A DNA stretch of 64,000 bases from DASUNQ01 sp044866775 (GCA_044866775.1 JBIOUG010000035.1:1-64000), one strand, 5' to 3'. Counted from the first letter of the stretch, positions 9,328 to 19,220 are shown. Translations and numbers: made by a program. Notes: generated by a model not told the origin, from the letters alone.

Positions 9328-10698
9328 ATGCAGAGTCTCTCCCTCTTCGAGGTCACCTACTCGGTCTCCGAGCTGTGCGCGGAGGTCAAGGAGGTGGTGG
9401 CCACGGCCTTCCCGTCGGTGTGGGTCGTCGGGGAGGTGCAGCGGGTCAACGCCAGCTCGCGCGGCCACCTCTACTTCGAGTTGGTGGAGAAGGGGGAGCG
9501 CGACGAGATCGTCGGCAAGCTCGAGGCGGTCCTCTGGAAGACCGACCACCAGCGGGTGGCGCGCCTGCTCGCCGCCTCCGGCCAGCGGCTGGCCGACGGC
9601 CTGCAGGTGCGCTGCCGCGGCAACTTCGACTTCTTCGCCGCCGGCGGGCGGCTGCAGCTCTGCGTCCGCGAGGTGGACCCGGCGTTCACGCTCGGGCAGC
9701 TCGAGCGGCGGCGCCGCGAGACGCTGGCGGCGCTGACCGCGGCCGGGCTCCACGAGAGGAACCGCGCGCTGCCGCTCGCTGAGCTGCCGCTGCGCATCGC
9801 CCTCGTCACCTCGGCCGGCAGCGCCGCCTATCACGACTTCCTCTCCGGCCTCGCCGAGAGCGGCTACGGCTTCCGGGTGCTCTTCGTCCACGCCGCGGTG
9901 CAGGGGCGGGAGGCGGAGCGCGAGGTGGTCTCGGCGCTCGCCGCGCTGGCCGGGTCTGGCGTCGATTGCGCTGTCCTGGTGCGCGGCGGCGGCTCGCGCG
10001 CCGATCTCGCGGCCTTCGACAGCCGGTCGATCGCCGAGGCGGTGGCGCGGGCGCCGTTCCCGGTCCTGACCGGGCTCGGGCACGAGATCGACCAGGCGAT
10101 CGCCGATCTCGTGGCGCACACGACGTTGAAGACCCCCACCAAGGTCGCCGAGTTCCTGGTCGAGCGGGTGGCGCGCGGCGAGCTGGCGCTCGTCCAGCTC
10201 CAGCGGCGGCTGCTGCGCGAGGCCCTCGAGCCGCTGCGCGCGCGGCGCGCGGCGATCGGCCGCGCCGAGCGCGGGGTGCAGCTCGCCCGCATGCGCCTGG
10301 CCACCCGCGGCGCGCGCCTGGCGGAGATCGCGCGCGGCCTGGCGCGTCTGGGGCGTGGCGGCGTGCGCGACGCCGGCCGGCGCCGCGAGGCGCTCTCGGG
10401 CCGCCTGGCGGAGCTCGCGCCCCGGCGCCTCGCGCGGGCGGCGGCGGCGCGGGCGCTCGCCGGCCGCCGCCTCGCCGCCGGCGCGCGGGCGCGGCTGCGC
10501 GAGGCGGGAAGGCGGATCGAAGGGCACGCGCGGCTGTGCGCCGAGCTGGGTCCGGAGCGCACGCTGGCGCGCGGCTTCAGCATCACGCGGACCGAGCAGG
10601 GCGCCCTCGTGCGCGACGCCGGTCAGGTGGCGGCGGGGGAGGCGCTGCTGACGCGGCTCGCCGCCGGAACGGTCAGGAGCCGAGTGGAGGAAGGATGA
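9328..10698 (+). CDS. xseA: Exodeoxyribonuclease VII large subunit
   Basis: The large, catalytic subunit (456 residues) of the ATP-independent single-strand exonuclease. The N-terminal OB-fold (1-100) has VWVVGEVQRVNASSRGHLYFEL. The catalytic core has VRGGGSRADLAAFDSRSIAEAVA and the following TGLGHEIDQAIADLVAHTTLKTPT block, both family signatures. The long Arg/Ala-rich helical stretch (about 290-420) is the coiled-coil that binds small subunits. ATG 9328 aligns with the OB-fold start. The stop overlaps the xseB start (ATGA), indicating translational coupling. Confidence 0.97.
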   Translation: MQSLSLFEVTYSVSELCAEVKEVVATAFPSVWVVGEVQRVNASSRGHLYFELVEKGERDEIVGKLEAVLWKTDHQRVARLLAASGQRLADGLQVRCRGNFDFFAAGGRLQLCVREVDPAFTLGQLERRRRETLAALTAAGLHERNRALPLAELPLRIALVTSAGSAAYHDFLSGLAESGYGFRVLFVHAAVQGREAEREVVSALAALAGSGVDCAVLVRGGGSRADLAAFDSRSIAEAVARAPFPVLTGLGHEIDQAIADLVAHTTLKTPTKVAEFLVERVARGELALVQLQRRLLREALEPLRARRAAIGRAERGVQLARMRLATRGARLAEIARGLARLGRGGVRDAGRRREALSGRLAELAPRRLARAAAARALAGRRLAAGARARLREAGRRIEGHARLCAELGPERTLARGFSITRTEQGALVRDAGQVAAGEALLTRLAAGTVRSRVEEG

Positions 10699-10931
10699 GC
10701 GAGCCGACGAACCCCACCGCCGGACCCACTCCTGACGGCCCGACGTTCCGCGAGGCGATGGAGGAGCTGGAGGCGATCCTGGCGCGGATCGAGGGCGAGG
10801 AGATCGACGTCGACCGCCTGGCCGAGGAGCTGCGGCGCGCCGCTGTGCTGCTCGAGATCTGCCGCGGCAAGATCCGCCGCGCCGAGGTCGAGGTGACGCA
10901 GATCGTGCAGGGGCTGGAAGAGAAGGGGTAA
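10695..10931 (+). CDS. xseB: Exodeoxyribonuclease VII small subunit
   Basis: A 78-residue protein with the typical XseB helical pattern: TFREAMEELEAILARIE followed by LRRAAVLLEICRGKIRRAE. It overlaps xseA by four bases (ATGA) with a ggagg ribosome site in the xseA tail. Several copies of this subunit bind the XseA coiled-coil and are needed for nuclease activity. Confidence 0.96.
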   Translation: MSEPTNPTAGPTPDGPTFREAMEELEAILARIEGEEIDVDRLAEELRRAAVLLEICRGKIRRAEVEVTQIVQGLEEKG

Positions 10932-11032
10932 AGAGTTGGAAGGGGCCGTCGGCTCGAGGCGGCCATTGAGGCTCGGGGACGGCGGAGCCGCTTCCGTCTT
11001 TACTATGGGAGAGGGGGACCTGACAGCTGGGC

Positions 11033-12583
11033 CTAGAAAGCAGTCGTATCGGCCTGGCTCGCCATCGTCCCCGCCGGGTTGGTGTAGCTGCGCGTGGCGC
11101 CGGTTGCGGTGTCGGTCACCGTGACGGTGTACTCGACGTCCGAGAGCGCGCCGAAGAAGACCCAGAAGTGGCCGTTGAGGGCGCGGCCGTCGAGCACCTT
11201 GACCATCAGCTCGAGGTTGTCCGGGCCGAAGAACCAGAAGGCGCCGGTGTCGTCGGTGAGCGGCACCGCCTGCCCGGCGCCGGCTTCGCCTCCCGGCAGC
11301 TCCCAGGCGACCTCCACCCGGAAGCGCTCGTCGTGCAGGCAGAGGTCGGCGTCGCCGCCGCAGGCGGTCTCGAGACGCTGGCCGAAGCGCCCGAAGCCCT
11401 GACTCGTCCGGCGCCAGATCGCCAGCCATTCGCCCGCGCCGCCGCGCACGACCTCGTCGATCATCTGCGCCCCCGGGAGCTCGCTCCCGAGCGCGATGGG
11501 GCTACCCTCCGGCGCGCCGTCCGGCGCGAACAGCCCGACCACCGCTTCGGCGTCGACGTCCTCGGGGCCGAGGCCGGTGCGGTTCCAGGCGACGAGAAAC
11601 CGGCCGCTCGCCTCCATCTCCACGTCGACCGCGATCGCGTTGCCCTGCGCCGGCCGGTCGACGAGGAAGACGTCGCCGAGCGGCTCGCCGTCGGGCCCGG
11701 CGCGTCGCGCCACCACCCACTGCTCGTAGGAGGTGCCGACCGGCGGGCGGTCGATGTGGGTCCAGACGGCGACGAACCCGCCGGCGCCGTCGGCGGCCAC
11801 GAAGGGTTCCCAGGCGGCGGGCAGCGAGGTCAGGAGGAGCGCGGGGCCGAGCGGCGCTCCGGCGCCGTCGTAGCGGCGCGCGAAGACCCCGCCGCCGAGC
11901 TCCATGAAGGCCACGACGAAGCCGCCGCCCGGGAGCGGCGCCACCGCGCCGCCGAGGAGAGCCACGTCGATGACGCGGGGCCTGACGAGGATCGGCGGCT
12001 CGAGCGGCTCGCCTTGGGCATCGAAGCGGCGTGCGAAGAGGCCGGCGCTGCCGTGCCACGTCGCCACGAAGCCGCCGCTGGCGAGCGCGGCCGCCCCTTC
12101 GGGCCAGCCGAAGGTCGCCGGCGTGTTGACCAGGATCTCCGGGCCGGTGGGAATGCCTCCGGCATCGAGCAACCGGGCCGCGATCTCCCCCGGTTCGGGA
12201 GCTGCGGCGGGGGCGCGCGCCGCCGCGCCCGCGGGGCTGGAGAGGGTCTCGGTGACCCATACGACCAGGTAGCCGCCGCCGGCGAGCGCCACGAGCCGCT
12301 GCGGGGTCTGGATGCCGTCGGTCCGGAGGTTGACCTGGCGCGTCGGGCCGGAGGCGCCGTTCGGGTCGTAGCGGCGCACGAAGACGTCCAGGTCCACCGG
12401 TCCGCCGTCGCCCGGGAAGGGCGGCAGCCCGCCGTCGGCGACGAGGTACCCGCCGTCGGGCGTCACGGCGAGCACGTTCGCCTCGGGCAGCGGGATCGCC
12501 GGACCCACCGGCTGCAGTCGGGCGCCTGCGGCGCAGGGCGCGGCGAGGAGGCAAAGGACGGCGAAGGCTCGGATGCGCATCAT
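11033..12583 (-). CDS. Secreted repeat protein with C-terminal module
   Basis: About 516 residues with a signal peptide (MMRIRAFAVLCLLAAPCAAG). The body is a run of beta-propeller-like repeats of the type GGGFVVAF/GGGYLVVW followed by FARRYD, spaced about 50-60 residues. The last 100 residues form a distinct module: CLHDERFRVEVAWE, then FWFFGPDNLELMVKVLDG, then NGHFWVFFGALSDVEYTVTVTD. I associate this module with secreted proteins of Acidobacteriota and some myxobacteria. Function unknown; an extracellular or cell-surface role is inferred. The start MM at 12583 is preferred over the frame's upstream ATG because it begins the signal peptide. Confidence 0.8.
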   Translation of the reverse strand: MMRIRAFAVLCLLAAPCAAGARLQPVGPAIPLPEANVLAVTPDGGYLVADGGLPPFPGDGGPVDLDVFVRRYDPNGASGPTRQVNLRTDGIQTPQRLVALAGGGYLVVWVTETLSSPAGAAARAPAAAPEPGEIAARLLDAGGIPTGPEILVNTPATFGWPEGAAALASGGFVATWHGSAGLFARRFDAQGEPLEPPILVRPRVIDVALLGGAVAPLPGGGFVVAFMELGGGVFARRYDGAGAPLGPALLLTSLPAAWEPFVAADGAGGFVAVWTHIDRPPVGTSYEQWVVARRAGPDGEPLGDVFLVDRPAQGNAIAVDVEMEASGRFLVAWNRTGLGPEDVDAEAVVGLFAPDGAPEGSPIALGSELPGAQMIDEVVRGGAGEWLAIWRRTSQGFGRFGQRLETACGGDADLCLHDERFRVEVAWELPGGEAGAGQAVPLTDDTGAFWFFGPDNLELMVKVLDGRALNGHFWVFFGALSDVEYTVTVTDTATGATRSYTNPAGTMASQADTTAF

Positions 12584-12746
12584 CGGCTCCACGCTCCGGG
12601 CGTCGGGGTCCGCCACAGGCGAAGGACGCGGGCGAAGGCACGTTGGACGACTCTCGGGAGAGCCTCTCCTTCGTGAGTAGGGCTATGAGGTTATAGCATA
12701 AGCCGTCGTTTCGGGAGCGACCGCCGCTAGAATCCGGTCAAGCCGC

Positions 12747-12935
12747 ATGGTCACCGCGCTGTTCGTCGTCTTCGCCCTGCTCTCCGCGGCCGGTGCCTAC
12801 CTCGCGCTGCGGCAGGCGCGCGGCCACGGCGCCGCAGCCGCCGGTGCGGCGGCGGTGCTCGCCTTCTTCGCCGTCCTCTTCTGGTGGATCGACGGCCTGC
12901 TGCGCGCCGGCGGCGTCACCCCGGGAGCGCCGTGA
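12747..12935 (+). CDS. Small two-span membrane protein
   Basis: Encodes 62 residues with two hydrophobic helices (about 3-20 and 30-52) separated by a short basic loop (LRQARGHG). A TAGAAT -10-like hexamer at 12728 lies only 14 bp before the ATG, implying a very short leader. It is followed 13 bp later by the DUF2007-like gene. Function unknown. Confidence 0.65.
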   Translation: MVTALFVVFALLSAAGAYLALRQARGHGAAAAGAAAVLAFFAVLFWWIDGLLRAGGVTPGAP

Positions 12936-12948
12936 GGCCGCCGTCGCG

Positions 12949-13422
12949 ATGAGCTTCGACCCGGCCTCCCTCGACGAGGCGCCGCAGTACGACCTCGAGC
13001 CGCGCGTCACCGTCGCCGCCTACAGCACGCCCTGGGAGGCACAGCTCCGCCGGGGGCTGCTCGAAGCGGCCGGCATCGAGGCGAGCCTCGCCGACGAGCA
13101 CACCATCCGGCTGGCCTGGATGTTCTCCTACGCGGTCGGCGGCGTGAAGCTCCAGGTGCGACCGCGGGACATGAAGGCCGCGGCGGAGGTCCTGGCGCAG
13201 CCCGAGCCGCTGCCGGAGATCTATCTCGTCGAGGACGGCGAACGGATCGCCGTCCGCCGATGTCCGGCCTGCCGCTCGCCCGAGCTGGTCTACCGCCGCT
13301 GGTCGATCAAAGCCTTCGTCGGCTCCTGGCTGCTCCTCGGGTTCCCGCTGCCCGTCCTCTGGCCGCGCTGGAGCTGCCGCGCCTGCGGCACGGCGTGGAA
13401 GGAGGACGAGCTGGCGGACTGA
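12949..13422 (+). CDS. DUF2007-like protein with zinc-ribbon cysteines
   Basis: A 157-residue protein. The N-terminal 90 residues match the DUF2007 (putative signal-transducing) pattern: a short strand VTVAAYSTPWEAQLRRGLLE, then GIEASLADEHT and GGVKLQVRPRDMKAAAEVL. The C-terminal half has two Cys pairs, CPAC and CRAC, flanking a hydrophobic stretch (FVGSWLLLGFPLPVLW), consistent with a zinc ribbon interrupted by a membrane-anchoring segment. ATG 12949 is chosen because it begins this domain. Confidence 0.75.
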   Translation: MSFDPASLDEAPQYDLEPRVTVAAYSTPWEAQLRRGLLEAAGIEASLADEHTIRLAWMFSYAVGGVKLQVRPRDMKAAAEVLAQPEPLPEIYLVEDGERIAVRRCPACRSPELVYRRWSIKAFVGSWLLLGFPLPVLWPRWSCRACGTAWKEDELAD

Positions 13423-13585
13423 CCCCGCGGCCTACCTGCGGGCGCGCCGCACGCCCTTCTCCGCCTGCACGTCCTCCGGCTCCTCTTGCCACTCGACGCG
13501 CTCGAGCGCCTTCTCGCGCCGCTTGGCCTCGAGCCCTGCCCGCAGGGTAGGCTTGCCCGGGCGTCGCGACGCCGGAGGAAGTGGG

Positions 13586-14542
13586 ATGAAGATGAAGGGC
13601 CGGCTGCTGGTCGTCGTCCTGCTCCTCGTCGCCGGCGCCGGCGGCGCCTGGGCGTGGTACGCCGCGACGCGCGACGACGACCGGCTGGTCCTCTCGGGCT
13701 CGCTCGAGGCGCGCACGGCCGAGGTCGGATCGCTGGTCGGCGGCCGGGTGGAACGTGTCTACGTGCGCGAGGGGGAGCGGGTGGCGGCCGGCCAGCCGCT
13801 GGTCCGCTTCGAGTCCGACCTGCGCGACCTCGAGATCGCCGAGCAGCGGGCGCGGGTCGCCGAGGCCGGCGCCAACCTCGCCCGCATCGAGCACGGACCG
13901 CGCCGCGAAGAGCTCGAGCGGGCGCGGATCGAGTGGCGCGCCGCCGAGACCGATCGCCGCCGCTTCGCCAAGCTGTGGGAGGAAGGGGTCGTGCCGCGCC
14001 GCGACTACGACGCCGCCCAGGTCCGCGAGGCGACGGCGCGCCAGACCCTGCGCGAGGCCGAGCGCGGCGGCCGCGCCGAAGACGTCGCGGCGGCGCGGGC
14101 GGCGCTGGCGCGCGAGGAGGGGCGGCTCGCCTTCCTCGAGCGGCAGCGGCAGGAGACGGTGGTCACCGCGCCGGCGGCCGGCGTCGTCGAGGTCCTCGAC
14201 CTCCGCCCCGGCGACCTGGTCGCCGCCAACCGCCCGGTCGCCACCCTCCTCGAGCCGGGGCAGCTCTGGGTGCGCGTCTACGTCCCCGAGCCCGACCTCG
14301 GGCGGGTGCGCGTCGGCCAGCCGGTGGCGATCGTCGTCGACAGCTTCCCGGAGCGCCGCTTCCGCGGCCGCATCGTCGAGATCCGCGACCAGGCCGAGTA
14401 CACGCCGCGCAACGTCCAGACCCTGGAACAGCGCGCCGACCAGGTCTTCGGCGTCAAGGTGGAGGTCGAGCCGGCGCCCGAGCTCAAGGCGGGGATGGCG
14501 GCGCTGGTCGAGCTGGAGCCGCCGCCGGAGGAGGGCAAGTGA
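13586..14542 (+). CDS. HlyD-family periplasmic adaptor of an ABC exporter
   Basis: A 318-residue membrane-fusion protein with one N-terminal anchor (LLVVVLLLVAGAGGAWAWY). The lipoyl half-motif GSLVGGRVERVYVREGERVAAGQPL is followed by a coiled-coil hairpin (about 85-190) and the second half-motif VVTAPAAGVVEVLDLRPGDLV. It resembles YbhG-type adaptors. The start has a good ggaggaa site at 13573-13580. It overlaps the ABC ATPase gene (GTGA), making a three-gene exporter operon with 14539-16682. Substrate not deducible. Confidence 0.9.
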   Translation: MKMKGRLLVVVLLLVAGAGGAWAWYAATRDDDRLVLSGSLEARTAEVGSLVGGRVERVYVREGERVAAGQPLVRFESDLRDLEIAEQRARVAEAGANLARIEHGPRREELERARIEWRAAETDRRRFAKLWEEGVVPRRDYDAAQVREATARQTLREAERGGRAEDVAAARAALAREEGRLAFLERQRQETVVTAPAAGVVEVLDLRPGDLVAANRPVATLLEPGQLWVRVYVPEPDLGRVRVGQPVAIVVDSFPERRFRGRIVEIRDQAEYTPRNVQTLEQRADQVFGVKVEVEPAPELKAGMAALVELEPPPEEGK

Positions 14543-15579
14543 GCGTCGCCGGCGCGCCCGCGGCGGCGCCCCCCGCATCCCCCCCGTCTGGCACCGGCTT
14601 CGGCATCGAGGCCGAGGGGATCACGCGCGACTTCGGCAAGGTCCGCGCCCTCGACAACGTCTCCCTGCGCGTGCCGCGCGGCGAGATCTACGGTCTCTTG
14701 GGGCCGAACGGCTCCGGCAAGTCGACCCTGATCCGCATCCTCTGCGGCCTCCTCGCGCCGACCGCCGGGCGCGGCACCGTCGACGGCCTCGACGTCGTCA
14801 GCCACGGCGAGGAGGTGCGGGCGCGCATCGGCTACGTGCCGCAGCGCTTTTCGCTCTACGAGGACCTCTCGGTGACCGAGAACCTCGATTTCTTCGCCTC
14901 GGTCTACGGCCTCACGGGCGAGGTGGCGCGCGAGCGGCGCGCCTGGGTGGTCGAGATGGCCGGCATCGGCCCCTATCTCGACCGCCTGGCCGGCCAGCTC
15001 TCCGGCGGCTGGAAGCAGCGCCTGTCGCTCGCCGCCGCGGTCATGCACCGGCCGCGCGTCCTGTTCCTCGACGAGCCCACCGCGGGCATCGACCCGGTCG
15101 CCCGCCGCGAGCTCTGGAACCTCCTCTTCGACCTCGCCGCCGAGGGCGTAACCCTCCTCGTCACCACCCATTACATGGACGAGGCCGAGCGCTGCGGCAC
15201 GGTGGCCTACCTCTACATGTCGCGCATGCTGGTCGAGGGGCGGCCGGACGAGCTGACCCAGCTCCCCGAGGTGACGCCGCCCGGCACGCGCCGCATCGAG
15301 GCCGAGTGCGACCGCGGCGCCGCCGCCGTCATGGGGCGGGCGCGGGCGCTGCCCTACGTGCGCGAGGTGACGATCTTTGGCAACGCCCTCCACCTGCTGG
15401 TCGACGCCGCGGTGCCGGACGAGCGGATCGAGCGCGACCTCGAGGCCGAAGGGCGCGCCGACGTGCGGGTGCGGCCGATCGAGGCCAGCCTCGAGGACGT
15501 CTTCGTGCGCCTGACGGCGCTGCAGGGGGACGGCCGGGCGAGCGGCACCGTCCGGCCGGCGGCAGGAGGCGCGCGATGA
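14539..15579 (+). CDS. ABC exporter ATP-binding protein
   Basis: A 346-residue ATPase. Walker A is GPNGSGKST, the signature is LSGGWKQRLSLA, and Walker B is VLFLDEPTAGIDP, with the switch His in TTHYMDEAERC. The C-terminal extension (about 245-330) resembles the DUF4162-like tail of drug and polysaccharide exporters. GTG start at 14539 overlaps the preceding stop by four bases. The protein powers the ABC-2 permease encoded next. Confidence 0.95.
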   Translation: MSVAGAPAAAPPASPPSGTGFGIEAEGITRDFGKVRALDNVSLRVPRGEIYGLLGPNGSGKSTLIRILCGLLAPTAGRGTVDGLDVVSHGEEVRARIGYVPQRFSLYEDLSVTENLDFFASVYGLTGEVARERRAWVVEMAGIGPYLDRLAGQLSGGWKQRLSLAAAVMHRPRVLFLDEPTAGIDPVARRELWNLLFDLAAEGVTLLVTTHYMDEAERCGTVAYLYMSRMLVEGRPDELTQLPEVTPPGTRRIEAECDRGAAAVMGRARALPYVREVTIFGNALHLLVDAAVPDERIERDLEAEGRADVRVRPIEASLEDVFVRLTALQGDGRASGTVRPAAGGAR

Positions 15580-16682
15580 GGGGTTTCCGCGCGGTGCTGC
15601 GCAAGGAGTGGCTGCAGATGGTGCGCGACCGCGGCACCCTGCGCTTCGCCTTGGCGCTGCCGGTCTTCCAGCTCATCCTCTTCGGCCTGATCGACACCAA
15701 CGTGCGCGACGTGCCGACCGCCGTCTTCGACCAGAGCCGCAGCGAGGAGAGCCGCGAGCTGATCGCGAGCTTCGCGGGCACGAGCCTCTTCGCGGTCACG
15801 AGCTACGTGCCGTCGCGCGCCGCGCTGCGCGAGGCGATCGTCTCCGGCCAGGCGTCGGTCGGGATCGAGGTGCCGCCCGACTTCGCGCGCGAGCGGCTCT
15901 ACGGCCGCAACGCCCAGGTGCTAGTGCTGATCGACGGCTCGGACTCGAGCCTCTCCTCGCAGACCTTGGCCGCCGCCAACGGTCTCGCCCTCTCGCGCTC
16001 GCTCTCCGAGCTGGCGCGCGAGCAGGGCGTCGAGGAGCTGCCGATCGAGGCCCGCCCGCAGCTCCTTTTCAACCCCGACTCGCGGAGCGCGAACCTCCTG
16101 ATCCCGGGGCTCATCGCCATCATCTTGAGCTTCTCGGGCACCCTGCTCTCGGCCTTCGGCATCGTCCGCGAGCGCGAGCGCGGCACGCTCGAGCAGCTCA
16201 TGGTCACCCCGGCCTCGCCGATCGCCGTGGTGATCGGCAAGCTCCTCCCCTACCTCGCCCTCTCCTTCGTCCAGCTCCTCCTGGTGCTGGTGCTCATGGT
16301 CACCGTCTTCCGCGTGCCGATGCACGGCAGCGTGCCGCTCCTCCTCGCGCTCGCCGTCCTCTACCTCTTCGCCCTCCTCGCCCTCGGCCTCCTCATCTCG
16401 TCGCGGGCGAAGACCCAGATGGAGGCGATGCAGATCGCGCAGATGATCCTGCTCCCCTCGATCATGCTCTCCGGCTACATCTTCCCTCTGCCGTCGCTGC
16501 CGGTGGCGCTCCAGGCGATCGCGCAGATCCTCCCGGCCACCCATTTCATCGCCATCTCGCGCGGCATCGTCATCCGCGGCGCCGGCTTCTGGGACCTCTG
16601 GCAGCACACCGCCGCCCTGCTGGCCATCGCCGCTGTCCTCGTGGCGGGGAGCGCGCGGGCGTTCCGGAAGACGATCGGGTAG
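15576..16682 (+). CDS. ABC-2 type permease
   Basis: A 368-residue permease of the YbhR/YbhS type: an N-terminal membrane span, a large extracytoplasmic domain (about 35-170), then five or six spans. The conserved ERERGTLEQLMVTPASPIAVVIGK block follows the second span. A single permease gene is present, so a homodimer is likely. ATG 15576 overlaps the ATPase stop (ATGA), completing the HlyD-ATPase-permease operon. Confidence 0.94.
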   Translation: MRGFRAVLRKEWLQMVRDRGTLRFALALPVFQLILFGLIDTNVRDVPTAVFDQSRSEESRELIASFAGTSLFAVTSYVPSRAALREAIVSGQASVGIEVPPDFARERLYGRNAQVLVLIDGSDSSLSSQTLAAANGLALSRSLSELAREQGVEELPIEARPQLLFNPDSRSANLLIPGLIAIILSFSGTLLSAFGIVRERERGTLEQLMVTPASPIAVVIGKLLPYLALSFVQLLLVLVLMVTVFRVPMHGSVPLLLALAVLYLFALLALGLLISSRAKTQMEAMQIAQMILLPSIMLSGYIFPLPSLPVALQAIAQILPATHFIAISRGIVIRGAGFWDLWQHTAALLAIAAVLVAGSARAFRKTIG

Positions 16683-16795
16683 GAGTAGATTCCCGCGACC
16701 TGATCGCGGCTGAACGCTACGTCGTTCGAATCCTGCCCGTCCGGAACGCGCTCGGCAAATTCTTGCGCGGCCCGCGGGGAGCGCGGTGCGCCCTG

Positions 16796-17989
16796 TCAAT
16801 CCTCCTTCGCGTACACCAGCAGGTTCGGCGAGCCGCCCCCCGCGTCGCGCACGCGGTCGCGGGTGGCGCTGTCGAGTACACAGCGCTTGACCGCGGCCGG
16901 GTCGGCTTCCGGATGGCGCTCGCGGCAGAGGGCGGCGACGCCGGCCGCGTGGGGCGAGGCCATGGAGGTGCCGGAGAAGGTGGTGGAGCCGCCGCCCCTG
17001 CGGGCCGAGGTGATCGCCTCGCCGGGCGCGAAGACGGCGACGCACCGGCCGGTGTTGGAGAAGGAGGCGCGGCGGTCGGCCGAGGTGGTGGCGCCCGTGC
17101 CGATCGCCTGGGCCACGCGCGCCGGCGAGCCGCCGCAGGCGTTGGCGTCGTCGTTGCCGGCGGCCACCGCATAGGCCACGCCGGCCGCGAGCGAGCGGCA
17201 GACCGCCGCGTCGAGGGCCGGCGCCGGGTCGCCGCCCAGGGACAGGTTGGCCACCGCCGGCCAGCCGTTCTCCTGCGCGTGCCGCGTCACCCAGTCGATG
17301 CCCTCGATGACCTCCGAGTCGGTGCCGCTGCCGTTGTCGCCGAGCACCTTGACGGCGTGCAGCACGACCTCCTTGGCGACCCCGAACTCGCGCCCGCCGA
17401 CGGTGCCGGCGACGTGGGTGCCGTGGCCGTGGCCGTCGGTCGGATCGCCGCCGGTGACGGCGTTGAACCCGTCGCCCAGCCGCCCAGTGAACTCGCGGTG
17501 ATTGACGTCGATCCCGGTGTCGATGACGTAGGCGTGGACGCCGTCGCCGGTCGCTCCCGGCTCGTAGCGGCCGTCGAGCGGCAGGCTCCGCTGGTCGATG
17601 CGGTCGAGGCCCCAGGTCGCCCGCTCCGCCGCCGGCCGGGGCTCGACGCGCTTGACCCCGTCCATCTGCACGAAGGCCACGCGCGGGTTGGCGGCCACCC
17701 GCGAAGCGGTCAGGGCGTCCATGGTGCCGACGAACCCCTGGACGGCGGGGAAGGCGGTCACCTCGCGCGCCCCCATCTCGGCGGCGGCGGCCGCCATGTC
17801 CTGGCCGGGCTGCAAGCCGGCTTCGGGTTTGAGTACGACGATGTAGCGCTCACGCACCGGATGCTCGACCCGCACCACGCCCCTGAGCTGCGGCGGGTTG
17901 GCGCAGTCGTAGGGGTCTAAGTTGGCGGAGCCACAGGCGGTGGCGAGGACGAGGACGAGGAGGGCGAGGACCGCGAGCGGCGCGCGCAT
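16796..17989 (-). CDS. Secreted S8 (subtilisin-like) serine protease, putative lipoprotein
   Basis: A 397-residue protein with a lipoprotein-type signal (LLVLVLATACGSA). An inhibitor I9-like propeptide (about 48-105, RYIVVLKPEAG) precedes the catalytic domain. The triad is complete: Asp in YVIDTGIDVNH, His in GHGHGTHVAGTVGG, and Ser in FSGTSMASPHAAGVAAL; the oxyanion Asn is in AVAAGNDD. Length and arrangement are close to proteinase K-like subtilases. It stands alone between two exporter operons. A role in extracellular protein breakdown is inferred. Confidence 0.95.
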   Translation of the reverse strand: MRAPLAVLALLVLVLATACGSANLDPYDCANPPQLRGVVRVEHPVRERYIVVLKPEAGLQPGQDMAAAAAEMGAREVTAFPAVQGFVGTMDALTASRVAANPRVAFVQMDGVKRVEPRPAAERATWGLDRIDQRSLPLDGRYEPGATGDGVHAYVIDTGIDVNHREFTGRLGDGFNAVTGGDPTDGHGHGTHVAGTVGGREFGVAKEVVLHAVKVLGDNGSGTDSEVIEGIDWVTRHAQENGWPAVANLSLGGDPAPALDAAVCRSLAAGVAYAVAAGNDDANACGGSPARVAQAIGTGATTSADRRASFSNTGRCVAVFAPGEAITSARRGGGSTTFSGTSMASPHAAGVAALCRERHPEADPAAVKRCVLDSATRDRVRDAGGGSPNLLVYAKED

Positions 17990-18123
17990 GGTTGACCTCC
18001 TTGCGCAGTAACGAGCCTGTTATCCTATCCGTCTTTACCGGCTCCGTCTCGCGCTGAAACATGTCCCCCCGCCCGGGCGTACCATGGGTCGGAGGGTCTC
18101 CCCACCCGACCGAGGAGGACGAC

Positions 18124-19220
18124 GTGAAGAGCCTATGGTGTCTCGTGCTGTTGGCGGTCTGCCTGGCCGCCTCCGGCTGCTCCGGCGACGACGCGCAGGC
18201 CCGCGAGGCGGGGGCGGTCGCGGACAAGGCCGACAAGGACAAGGACGGCAAGGACGGCGAGAAGAAGGCGCCGGAGGCGGTGCCGGTCGAGGTGGCCACC
18301 CTCTCCCGCGGCCCGATCGAGGCCGTCCTCCGCTACACCACGCACCTCGAGGCGGAGGAGGAGGTGGCGGTCCTCGCCCAGGCCGCCCGCCAGGTGCGCC
18401 AGCTCTTCGTCGAGGAAGGGCAGCGGGTGGGGAAGGGGCAGGTGCTCCTGCGGCTGCAGGACGAGGAGCAGCGCACCGCCCTCGCCAAGGTCGAGGGCCA
18501 GCTCGCCAAGGCGCGCCGCGAGCACGAGCGGCAGAAGAAGCTCTTCGCGAACCAGCTCATCGCCGAGCAGGCGTTCAACGAGTCCACCTACGAGCTCGAG
18601 CAGCTCGAGCTGGCGCACGACGAGGCGCGGCGGGCGCTCTCCTACACCGAAGTGCGGGCGCCGATCGCCGGCACCGTCACCCGCCGCCTGGTCGGGGTGG
18701 GCGACCACATCAACGTCAACCAGGAGCTGTTCCAGATCGTCGACTTCGACTCGATCGTCGCCCGCGTCCACGTGCCGGAGAAGGAGCTGGTGCGCATGGC
18801 GCCGGGCCAGCCGGTGCGGATCGTGGCGCCGGCCTTGGGCGGGCGCGAGTTCGCCGGCCGCGTGCAGCGCCTGTCGCCGGTCGTCGATCCCCAGTCCGGC
18901 ACCATCAAGGTGACGGTCGACGTGCCGCACCAGGAGGGGCTGCGCCCCGGGATGTACGTCGACGTCGCGCTGGTGACGGCGGTCCACTCGGAAGCGCTCC
19001 TGGTGCCCAAGCGGGCGCTCGTCTACGACGCCGATCAGGTCTTCGTCTTCCGCCTGAAGCCCGACGGCAAGCACGTCCAGCGGCTGCGCCTGGTGCCGCG
19101 GCTCGAGGACCGCGCCCACGTCGAGCCGGCCGGCGGCCTCGCGCCGGGCGACCGCATCGTCGTGGCCGGGCAGGCCGGGCTCAAGGACGGCGCCTTGGTG
19201 CGCATGGCGGGGAAGAAAGC

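Noticed and set aside
13432..13560. Minus-strand frame ending EKALERVEWQEEPEDVQAEKG before the HlyD gene
   Set aside because: The composition looks protein-like but no start codon or ribosome site is present in a sensible place and it overlaps the HlyD ribosome site; too short to support.
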